DNA from: Auxenochlorella pyrenoidosa
Lineage: Eukaryota; Chlorophyta; Trebouxiophyceae; Chlorellales; Chlorellaceae
Assembly: GCA_001430745.1 (NCBI GenBank)
Contig: KQ482018.1
Coordinates: forward strand, 260,663-271,374
DNA: 10,712 bases
Reading direction: 5' to 3'
The notes below the pieces were generated by a model that ran no database searches, was not told the DNA's origin, and saw only the letters and a list, made by a program, of their open reading frames with translations. The position numbers and the translations under genes were made by a program. Below, in pieces: positions 1-8,000 of the stretch. Numbering within the stretch: position 1 is the stretch's first letter; each line of letters begins with the position of its first letter.

Positions 1-1051
1 AGGTGCGGCTGCGGCTGCGGCGCGCGCTGCGGCGGGGGGGATGGCGCCCTGGCGGCAGGCGACAGCAGCGCCGAGGCCGGCGGCGCGCGCATCGCGGGCG
101 GGGTGGAGGGCGGCGGCGAGCTGCCCAGCGGGCCGCTCATGTGTGCCGGCAGGTCCTGGTGGGGGGTAGGTGGGGGTGGGGGCGGGGGGAGTGGGGAGGT
201 GGCTGAGCGGTGGGCTGGCGAGTTCCACAGGCATGAAGGGCAGGCGGTGGGGCCGGGAACTGGGTGAGCGTGGCAGGCAGTTGGCGGGCTGTTGCGAGGC
301 TGTTGCGCCTGTTCGTCTGCCGGCATCCGGACTGCGGTATCCCACCCGAGTGGCTGCTCGTTCTGCGGCCGGGCCAGCGCCGCCCACCTGGAACTGGTCA
401 GGGGTGGACACTGGCGCCCAGCTGGCCTCCCCATGGCCTGCGCCGAGGCCAGGCGGGTCCATGGAGCCGCCGCAGTCGGCAGTCCCGCCCAGCTCCCGAG
501 GCGGCAGTGCTGCCGCCGAGCTTGCCGAGCCATCGCTGTGAGCGGCTCGCTCCGCTGCCGCTGCAGCCTGCTGCTCCTTGCGCTTACGCCGGTACAGCTT
601 GCAGTGGCACGAGTTGCAGAGCCTGCAGGGGGGCGTGCGGGGTGGGGAGGGCTGGACAGGTGTGTGGCATACGGGCGCACTTGCTCCGCCCCACCCACTG
701 GTCTGGTGGCAGTACTGGTGCAGCTGGGTTGGAGGGCGTTGCGACGCCACCCCCGCCTCGATTGAGGCCCTCTCGACCCCCTCAAGGATCGGGGCCGAGC
801 GGGGGCGTGCCGGAGCGACGCAGAGCGCTGCACGCGTACTGGGCATGCGCGGCATGGTGGGGCTTTCCCAGCGGCACGCCAACCGTCCCGCCGCCTGCCG
901 CTTTACCACCTGCTCACCTTGCCCCAGTCGACAAACATTTGCGGAAGGAGCTACTCCGCTGAGCCCCGCAGACTCGGCAGCCTTCTGCGTCGAAGGTCTT
1001 CCGCCTGCCCGCCAGCAGGTGCCGGGGGAGAGTACCGAGGCTCGGTGGCAT
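1..1051 (-). CDS. GATA-type zinc-finger protein, 5' part, runs off left edge
   Basis: Three minus-strand exons can be joined: 1051-918, 622-388 and 155-1, with introns 917-623 (AAG|GTGAGC to CTGCAG|G) and 387-156 (CAG|GTGGGC to CACCAG|G). Phases agree at both joins and 174 residues are visible. Residues 25-50 form CRVC, 18 residues, then CNSC: the C-x2-C-x18-C-x2-C spacing of plant GATA fingers. The second Cys pair is preceded by Leu and followed by a basic stretch, YRRKRK, as in GATA fingers. Differences are that the usual Thr-Pro and Trp before Arg are replaced (SSSFR) and extra Cys residues occur at 39 and 52. The rest is Ala/Ser/Gly/Pro-rich, turning Pro/Gln-rich at the edge, which suggests a disordered region. 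The start is the first ATG after an in-frame stop at 1090-1088; an upstream exon is possible. Likely role by family: nuclear DNA-binding transcription factor. It could instead be another treble-clef zinc finger. Target and pathway are unknown. Confidence 0.62.
156..206 (+). other. Run of G-tracts (possible G-quadruplex)
   Basis: Successive runs of three to six G separated by one to three bases lie on the plus strand. On the minus strand the same bases are the C-rich tract before the acceptor of the second intron of the zinc-finger gene, which is the simplest explanation for them. A G-quadruplex on the non-template strand is possible but not shown. Confidence 0.3.
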
Positions 1052-1486
1052 AGCTAGCGCCTTGGCATACGCTCGCAAGCGACGACTTCAGGGGTGTGGG
1101 CAGAGGTGACTCCCTGGGCGCTCCCTGAGCTTCTGAAAGAGTTGGACAGACAATCGGGGCGTAGACTTGCCCGGGGGCAAGAAATTTGGGGCGCAAAAGC
1201 GGGCATCTCCTGAGAGGGGGGCTTGAAGAGCTGCTCTGCTGTAGGGTGGGATGCGGTCGCCCCCCCCCCGTCACCCAGGCGTGCAAACTATTTCAAATAT
1301 TGTAGAACAGACAGAAGAAGCGGACGATGGCGGGAGGCGCCCACAGCAGGGGCAGGGAGAATGGTGGGTGGTGGGCACCGCCACCCGCTCCGTAGTGCCC
1401 CTGCGCAAGGCAGCCTTCGCTCTCCTGCCCGCAGTTTAGGGTGTGCTCAGCCTTGCTTGGCTCACTGAGGTGGTGCTGGACAACTG
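1052..1486 (-). promoter_or_regulatory. Upstream region of the zinc-finger gene
   Basis: No convincing coding region was found on either strand. It lies between the first ATG of the zinc-finger gene and the likely 3' end of the upstream tandem gene, so it should hold the promoter and 5' UTR. An in-frame stop (1090-1088, minus) closes the zinc-finger reading frame. A small AT-rich patch at about 1284-1312 stands out from the GC-rich surroundings and is preceded by a run of C at about 1260-1269. No clear TATA box was identified. Confidence 0.35.
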
Positions 1487-1491
1487 TTACA
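1487..1491 (-). terminator. Possible polyadenylation signal TGTAA
   Basis: TGTAA on the minus strand (TTACA on plus) is the usual poly(A) signal of many green algae. It is the only copy on this strand between here and the stop codon at 1994. It implies a 3' UTR of about 500 bases for the carbonic anhydrase-like gene. Confidence 0.45.
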
Positions 1492-1993
1492 GCATGGCCA
1501 AAGGGTACGGGGCAGCGACCATGCGCAGCAGGGAAGGCGGGCGGATAAAAGACTGGCTGTCGGGACGGCGCAACTGGGGCCGCCTTGCACGCGGCGGCTG
1601 CTGCCCAGGGCTCAACCCTTGGGCGAGGGTCTCGCATGCTGCCTAACTCCCCCCCTCCTGCATTGCTGAGCTACCGTGAGCTTTGTAGGCGTGCAAGGTA
1701 AGGTGGAGGGGGCCATTCCATGGGCGCAGCCCTCGGGAGCGGCCGTCCGACCAGACACATGAGGCTCATGTGCTGTCAGCAACCTTCAGAATTTCACGGG
1801 TGGTCTGCGGGGGCAGGGGCAGGGCAGGCGGGCAGGTTGGTGGGAAGGCGTGTGCACAGAAGTGGCAAGCGGGGGCAGGCGGGGGTATCCAGGAGGGTGC
1901 GAGCCTGGCCTGCCCCCAATCGCTGCCTGCATCCCCAGCCTGCAAGGGGCACGCATCATGCAGAGGGAAAATAGCGGGCACGGCGCAGTGATT
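1492..1993 (-). other. Probable 3' UTR of the gamma carbonic anhydrase-like gene
   Basis: No supported exon was found here. The stretch lies between the stop codon at 1996-1994 and the TGTAA signal. Open frames on both strands are low-complexity, without family resemblance, and are treated as chance frames of GC-rich DNA. Confidence 0.4.
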
Positions 1994-4357
1994 TCAACGT
2001 TGATAATGAAGCAGCTCTGTTTTCTGGCCAAGGGGGAGCAGCGGGGGAGGCCTGCAGGGGTCTCGTGTGTGCATTGCAAGCCGCCATGCACCCGTAGCCG
2101 ATGGCGCGGCCCGTCCGAACGGGAGGGCAGGAGCGCGAGAAGGGAGGCGGGGCTCTGGCGTCTGCGGCACCACAGGTTGGCCCGACAAGAAGGGCATGGG
2201 CGTGCGGGCGCAGCCTCTCAGAGCTCACCCAGTCGCGGGCCACGCCCTGCGCCTCGTCGTGCTCGGGGTCACGCTCCAGCCGGTCGGCGCGCCGCGCCTT
2301 GTCAGCCTCCACCTGCACACACGGCACAAGAAAGGTGCAGACATGTTGCATTATTGCATGAGGTCCAGGCTAGTACGCGCCTTGTCAGCCTCGACCTGCA
2401 CACAGGACACCAGAAACTTCGACGTCATCGTGTTGCAGCATTGTGGACACATTTTAGGCTATGAGAATGCTTTTCTTCGAATTGTGTAGGCGACCGTACA
2501 GCTGGCATTAGCTAAGCGGGCGCCGAGCCACCGGGGCAGGAGGCGGAGGGAGGGGGGCCCCCGCGCAGCCCGCTGCCCGGCTGCTGGGTCAATGCAACAA
2601 ACCGTGCGTTCTTCGCAAGCGAGTTGGCCCCAGCCTGTGCCCAAAACGCAGCACATACAGAAAACGCAGCACTGCAAAAGGGCTTATTGGCCGCAGGGCC
2701 TGCCGGCGACTCGCCTCCTCAAATGACTTTGCATTCTCCTCAGCGTGCAGCGCCGCCAGCTGCGTGTACGAGTCGGCCGCTGCGCTCACAAACTCCGCCT
2801 CGTCTGCAGGGGTGAGGGTGAGGCATGGAAGGAGGGGTGGGGCACCTTGCGAAGCTGCTGCACTCACAAGCTCGGCCTCATCTGCAAGGGCTAATGCCAG
2901 CCGGCGGGGCCAATCGCCCAGCCAGCGGGGGCAGGCACGCCGGAGCGGCAGGCCTCCGCAAGCGCGCCAACCGGGAGTGGGGGACTGGCGGCAGGCACAC
3001 CATAGCGTGTGTTGAGTGTGTCGACATGCAGTGCAGCCGGGCGCGGCGCCTCACTCACCCTCCATCAGGTTGCGCAAGAACTTGGCTGGCGAGCCGGCCC
3101 ACACCTGGCCGCTGGGGATGACTGTGCCGGGCGTGACCAGAGCCCCCGCCGCCACCACAGACCGGCTCTCCACCTGCAGGTGCCCAGGAAGGACGGCACA
3201 GCTGGGACGGAGCGCTTGAGACACGAACCCGCATGCGGCTGGCAGACACTCTACCCTCCCCGCCCCAGGCTGGCTCTGCAGCGCTGCACCGGCTGTCTGC
3301 ATTGGCCCGCCCTGCCCCTCGCGCGCCCAGCCCAGCCCTTGTGACAGAAATCGAGACTTTCCGCCACGGCCCGAGGCGCTGTTTCGAGGTGGCAATTGCA
3401 GCGCCAAGGGCACCCCTGAGGGCGCGCCCACCTTGGCACCATCCATGACGGTGGCTCCCATGCCCACCACCACGCAGTCCTCGATCACAGCGGCGTGGAT
3501 GGTGGCCCCCGGGCCGATGGTCACGCCGCTGCCGATGCGCGTGGGCAGCGCCTGGCCCGCGGGGTTGTGCCGCGCCACGTGGATCAGCGCGTTGTCCTGC
3601 ACGTTCGTCTTCTCGCCGATGGTCACGCTGTTCACGTCGCCTGCGCGGGGCGGGCGGCGCGGCGCGCAGCACGGCTCGGCACAGCTGCACCGGGCGCTGG
3701 CTGCCCCACCACTGCGCGACGGTGCTGCCAGCGGACGCAGCCTCTGCTGGGCATTTGGCACTTGATTTGAACAGAAAAATGAAGGAACAAACATTAAAAC
3801 AATGAATAAACAAACAAAAACTCACCGCGGATCACGGCGCCGTACCACACAGAGGACCCGCTGCCCAGCTTGACGTCTCCCACCACCGAGGAGTTGGGAG
3901 CCACAAACACATTGGAGCCCAGCACGGGCCGGTGGCCGCCAAAGGCCTGCAGCGTCTGCGCCTTGTTCACTGCGGGGGGGGCACGAGAGGGTCGGGCGCG
4001 GGCATGGGCAGGTGAAGGCGCGGCGCAAGTGGGTGCGAGGCACCCAGCTCTTGCTGCATTTTGAGCAGGCCGCATGAAGTGTATGCTGTCAAAGTCACAG
4101 CTACTGCTTTGGCGCAGCAGCATGCAAGCAGAGAGGCAGGAATAATGCTGCAGCGGTGCTGCCTGCCCGCCGCCGCTGCCTGCTCAAGGGTCGCCAGTGG
4201 CGCACTGCAGAACCCTGGGCGGTAACTCGTGCGTGCAGTCACACTCACAGGTCTCCTTGAAGGCGCTGCTGCCCTCAACAGCCGTGCCCAGGCCCTCAAA
4301 GACCTTGCCCAGCCCCCGCAGGGTGCTGCCAAGGGCCCGCACGAGGCTGGAGGCCAT
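1994..4357 (-). CDS. Gamma-class carbonic anhydrase-like protein (mitochondrial complex I type)
   Basis: Seven exons: 4357-4249, 3969-3826, 3640-3432, 3173-3059, 2803-2715, 2312-2229, 2161-1994; 305 residues. The product is a left-handed beta-helix (hexapeptide repeat) protein. Plant and algal relatives form a trimer on the matrix side of mitochondrial complex I. Residues 1-36 are an amphipathic N-terminus beginning MASSLVRALGS, typical of this family. Then come VFVAPNSSVVGDV, the IRGDVN motif with Arg84, NVQDN and IHVARHNPAG. The helical tail has AALHAEENAKSFEE and ends GVARDW/TPEPRLP, like the plant GVVRETPPELILP. Of the three zinc-binding His, two are present (His105, His133); the middle one is Pro128. 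Catalysis is therefore doubtful and an assembly or structural role is likely. Intron 5 (2714-2313) needs a GC donor; introns 4 and 5 carry duplicated acceptors. The ATG fits the family N-terminus. The family is secure; the last exon is less so, because after TPEPRLP it is low-complexity. Confidence 0.9.
2294..2403 (-). repeat. Duplicated acceptor and 5' edge of exon 6 (83-base offset)
   Basis: Plus positions 2294-2320 and 2377-2403 match at all but one base over 27 bases. On the minus strand each copy holds GTGTGCAG followed by the start of exon 6 (Val-Glu-Ala-Asp-Lys-Ala-Arg). The true exon starts at 2312 and the copy would start at 2395. The offset is not a multiple of three: reading from the copy reaches a TAA stop after 14 codons. 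Confidence 0.8.
2313..2714 (-). other. GC-AG intron 5 of the carbonic anhydrase-like gene
   Basis: The family sequence requires Glu-Glu from exon 5 to join directly to Val-Glu of exon 6. At that point the minus strand reads GAG|GCGAGT, a normal donor with T changed to C. The acceptor is GTGTGCAG|GTGGAG. Within the intron, AAAACGCAGCAC (plus strand) occurs twice at 2643-2654 and 2661-2672, and a decoy copy of the exon 6 edge lies at 2377-2403. A GT donor farther on (TCT|GTATGT, minus, near 2656) would add residues not found in the family. Confidence 0.65.
2779..2888 (-). repeat. Duplicated acceptor and 5' edge of exon 5 (78-base offset, in frame)
   Basis: Plus positions 2779-2810 and 2857-2888 are near-identical. 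On the minus strand both contain a C/T-rich tract, GCAG, and the codons for Asp-Glu-Ala-Glu-(Phe/Leu)-Val-Ser-Ala-Ala-Ala. The downstream acceptor (exon from 2803) fits the family alignment. The upstream acceptor (exon from 2881) keeps the frame without a stop and adds 26 residues. The upstream copy also contains CTT|GTGAGT, which resembles a donor. Confidence 0.8.
3174..3431 (-). other. Stop-free intron 3 of the carbonic anhydrase-like gene (258 bases)
   Basis: The intron lies between complete codons (AAG|GTGGGC to CTGCAG|GTGGAG). Its length is a multiple of three and it has no in-frame stop, so retention would insert 86 residues between Lys154 and the Val-Glu-Ser-Arg strand of the beta-helix. 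The encoded segment is low-complexity with no family match, so normal splicing is expected. Confidence 0.6.
3765..3822 (-). other. AT-rich patch at the 5' end of intron 2
   Basis: Right after the donor GTGAGT, the minus strand is T-rich with scattered A and G for about 58 bases (A-rich on plus), in sharp contrast to the GC-rich surroundings. It may be an intronic U-rich splicing enhancer or the A-tail remnant of an inserted element. No flanking target-site duplication was found by eye. Confidence 0.5.
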
Positions 4358-5026
4358 CGCTCCCCGGGCTGCTGCAGCTGCTGGGCCTCAGCCTACGCGC
4401 CGGGCTGTGCGCGAGGCGCTGGACAAGCTGGCTTTCGGGGGCAGCGCTGGCAATCCCAGGGGGTTCTCCAAACACAAGCTCAGCGGCTCGGCGACCCGAT
4501 CCCACCTGCCGATTCACTGGGTTTGCAAGGAGCCCCAGCGCTGCTGAGGCTGCTGCGCTCACTCCTGCAGCACGCAAAGCTGCTTTGCTGGTCTGCCTGC
4601 TTGCGGCCGTGATCAGGCCAGTGGACGATCGCGTGCAACGGGAGGCGACGGCTCTGGGCAAGACTCCCAAAAGTCGCTGATCGGCTGGAAGCTGCAAAAC
4701 GGGAGCTAGTGGCCAGGTGGGCAGCTTGGCCCCCGCCTGGACGGCTGACAGCCTGCCGGCAGACTCTGGGCCAAGTGGCAGTGGCGGCAGCGCCGACCCT
4801 CTGCTGACCGCTCTGAGAGCCGCAGGGCGCACTGGTGCCCTGGGCCAGAGGACATTTCTGTGAGCTCCTCATGGCTTGTCTCTACACAAAAGAAAATAAT
4901 TTCAATGCCATGTCCTGTGCAGGCAACGCGGGGCTCCTCCAGCGGGCGCCAGCACGGGCGCCAGGCGCAGGCCTTGCGGGCGGCAAGCGACAGCGCGGCG
5001 CGGCGGCAGCAACAGACGCCGCCGCG
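4358..5026. promoter_or_regulatory. Divergent intergenic region between carbonic anhydrase-like and AP-2 mu genes
   Basis: This stretch separates the two divergent start codons and should hold both promoters and 5' UTRs. No supported exon was found. A short dyad, GCAAAG-CTG-CTTTGC, lies at 4574-4588. An AT-rich patch at 4884-4907 is followed by CCTGTGCAG ending at 4922, which could be the 3' end of a 5' UTR intron of the AP-2 mu gene. No clear TATA box was identified. Confidence 0.4.
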
Positions 5027-8000
5027 ATGGCGGCGCTGTCCAGCTGCAATGAGAGCCTGGGCGCGCTCTATTTCATCAACGGGCGTGGCGACGTGCTGAT
5101 CCAGCGCATCTATCGCGATGACATCGAGTGAGGCCCTCTCCAGTGCTGCCGACACTTTTCCGTCCTGTGTGCTGTACAAACTCTGTCCTATGTCCTGTGC
5201 GCACTTCCGTCCTGGGCAGCCGCTCCTGGCGGCTTCGCCAACCTGCGCCGCCGGGCCTCTGCGCAATATGCTTCCTGGCCACATCATGCACCGCTGCAGC
5301 AAGAAATGGCCAGCTGGGTGCTGCCACTCCCTGCGCAGCCTGCTTCGTATCGCCGTGCTGCAGCTGCCCTTTTCCCTTTCTGCTGGGTTGCTGCGACGAC
5401 ACATACTGTGCCGTCCACATGCCACATCGCGACCCCATGCATGGCTGCCCTTACCCCCTTAGCCCTTAGTCCCGCCCATGCGCCCTTGCAACCTGCTCAC
5501 TCGCCGGCAAGCCCCCCTCCCCCCCCTCCTCACCCACATACCCACCCTTCCCCCACCCCCTTTCCCCTTGCAGGCGCAACCTGGCCAGCGCGTTCCGCTC
5601 CCAGGTGGTGAACAGCCGGGAGACGGACGCCGCCAGCCTGGCGCCGGTGCGCCAGTTTGGCGACGCCTCGTACATCTACCTGCGTGCCTCCAACGTCTAC
5701 CTGCTGGCCATCACCAAGCGCAACAGCAACGCCATGCTGGTCATGCAGTTCCTCAGCAGGGTGCGCCCGCCATGCTTCTTTTGCAGTTCCTCAGCAGGGT
5801 GCGCCCGCCATGCTTCTTTTGCAGTTCCTCAGCAGGGTGCGCCCGCCATGCTGGGCATGCAGTTCCTCAGCAGGGTGCGCCCGCCATGCTGGGCATGCAG
5901 TTCCTCAGCAGGGTGCGCCCGCCATGTTGGGCATGCAGTTTCTCAGCAGGGTGCGCTCCGCATGCCTCGCACGCGGAAGGCATGCGCAGCAGCATCGGCG
6001 GGGCCTCCAGGGATGACTCTGCAAATAATTGCACTTATGTTCGGTCGGCGGCCCTGCTGAGGTCGCCGCGGACGTGCCACCCTACGCTCCTGCCATGCCG
6101 GCCTGCTCTGCTCACGCCAGGCTGTGTGCGTCGGCCCGCTTGAGGCGCCAGGGCCGGGTGCTCACGGGCGCCTGGCTGGCATGCTGCCATGGCCAGGGGG
6201 GCTACTCTACGCCTCAGCTTGCTCACCAGACCAGCCTGTTGGAGGCCTGCCTGCCGGCGCTGCGCCACGGCTGCTGCAGCTCCCCGCTGTACGTAGCGCT
6301 CCCGCTGCATACCCGTACACAGCGCTCCCGTGAGGCTGCCCTCCCCTGCAGCTGGTGGACCTGGTCAGATCCTACTGCCACGGCGAGTTCAGCGAGGAGG
6401 TGAGGCGCATGCAGCAGAGTCTGGGATGGCAAAGCGCTCGGCAGCGGGCCGAGCGCGCCGCGGGCCGAGCGCGCCGCTGCTCAGCGGCCGATCCGTGTGC
6501 TGCATGCGTTGCTGGCTCGGTCAAGCGAGGGCCCGCCTCGTTTGGTGGCGCGTTTGCTGCGGGCTGCGGGCAGGCCACGAATGGCAACCAGCCATGTGTT
6601 GTGCGCCGGGCAGCAAGGGCTGCGGGTTGCGGGCGTTTGTCCCCCGCAGGGCAGCAAGGGCCGCGGGTTGTGCGCGTACGTCCCCCGCAGGTCATCAAGT
6701 CAACTTTGTGCTTAGCTATGCCGTGTGTTGTCCCATGCAGGTCATCAAGGGCAACTTTGTGCTCATCTACGAGCTGCTGGACGAGGTGCTGGACCACGGC
6801 TACCCGCAGGTGAACACAGTCGAGTTCAAACCACCTATTTGATTGGTTTGTTTCTCTCTGGGCGCAGCACCCACAGACGACTTGCGCCGTGCCGTGCGCG
6901 GCTGCAGTGCGGTGCTCTCGTGCCACGCCGAGTGCAGTCGCCACGCTCTGTCCTGCACCGTGCCAAGCCCGACTTGCCCGCATGCTGTGCGCTGTGGCCA
7001 CGCAGCGGCGTGAAGATGCTGTGGCTGTGACGCGTGCCATGCAGGTCACCGACCCAGCAGTCATGAAGTCCTTCATCTTCCAAAAGGTAGGGCCGGCAGA
7101 CTGGTAGCAAGGTGTGAGCCTGGGGCACGGGAGCTGGACTACTCATGAGGCTGCGACAGCGGACGCCCAGCCAGGGTGTGCCACCGGCGGAGCGAGCGCG
7201 CGCGCCAGGTGCGGGCGGTGCCCGCTCCTCTTCACCGCTTCGCCTGCTGTGCCTGCTGCGCCTGCTGTGCAGGGCTGGGTGACCCCGGCGACAAAGAAGA
7301 AGCGTGAGGCCGAGGCCGCCAACGCGACGCTGCAGGTGCACCCACGCCCCGGCCGGCAACGTGCCGCGCCCGGGGGGCGCCGTGTCTTGCTCCGCCGGCC
7401 CCGCCTGCCATTGCAGCAGCCCCGCCACAGCCAGACCTGGCATTCATGGCACTCGCCCCACGCGCACGCCTTAGCTGCACCTGACTGCACCTGTGCTGTT
7501 GCTGCAGCGCCTGTTGTGCTGTCCCCCGCTGCCCGCCGCCCGCACAGCTCCGTGCACCCTGGCCCACACGCATGGCTCATGTGAGCCCTGCAGACAAAAA
7601 CACTAGGAACAAACCTCCAAGCGAGGAAACAGAGATAGGCATTTTCTACCAATCCTGCTGCTCCAACGGCCCCGCAGGTCACCGGCGCGGTGGGGTGGCG
7701 CAAGGAGGGGCTGCGCTACAAGAAGAACGAGGTCTTCCTGGATGTGATCGAGACGGTCAACATGCTGATGAGCGCGCAGGCAAGCGGCGGCATGGCGTCG
7801 CTTGCCTGCTGTGCGTCGCGGTGGGCGACCTCTGCGGCCCCCTCAGCCAGGCTGCCTGTGGGGTGCTGCAAGCCTGGAGCGTGGACAAGCGCGCCCGCCC
7901 AGCCTGCCTGGCGCTTTTTGTCGGCGGGCTCACTCTTGACGAGCCGTGCTGTTGTGTGCCTTGCTGCATCAGCCCTTCAGCGTTGCTGCAGCGGCAGGGC

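Noticed and set aside
3..206. Arg/Gly-rich plus-strand frames at the left edge
   Set aside because: They are complementary to the Pro/Gln-rich exon 3 of the zinc-finger gene, which joins in frame to exon 2. High GC makes every frame open here.
264..962. Plus-strand 232-codon open frame
   Set aside because: It lies antisense to the zinc-finger exons and across their introns, is low-complexity and has no recognisable motif. The minus strand has consistent splice sites, phases and a Cys-spacing signature.
1720..1991. Overlapping plus and minus open frames of 70-85 codons
   Set aside because: They are Gly/Ala/Arg/Pro-rich chance frames with no motif and no supported splice partners. They fall in the presumed 3' UTR.
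2589..2714. Continuation of exon 5 of the carbonic anhydrase-like gene to a stop
   Set aside because: Reading on without splicing leaves the family sequence at once, whereas GC-donor splicing to 2312 restores FEEVEADKARR and the conserved tail.
3051..3794. Minus-strand 247-codon open frame as one uninterrupted gene
   Set aside because: It is exons 3 and 4 of the carbonic anhydrase-like gene plus stop-free intron 3. The intron part has good splice sites and no family match.
4835..5026. Upstream in-frame ATGs of AP-2 mu
   Set aside because: They would add up to 64 residues with no counterpart in the family, and the segment contains a possible 5' UTR acceptor. The ATG at 5027 has the better context.
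5745..5966. 38-base repeats as a CRISPR array
   Set aside because: The copies are directly adjacent with no unique spacers, they sit in a eukaryotic intron, and they derive from the exon end next to them.
5761..6060. Coding extension with repeated Cys-containing motifs
   Set aside because: The frame is open only because of the repeat array and low stop density. Mu subunits continue directly from FLSR to LVDLVRSY, so the segment is intronic in the main transcript.
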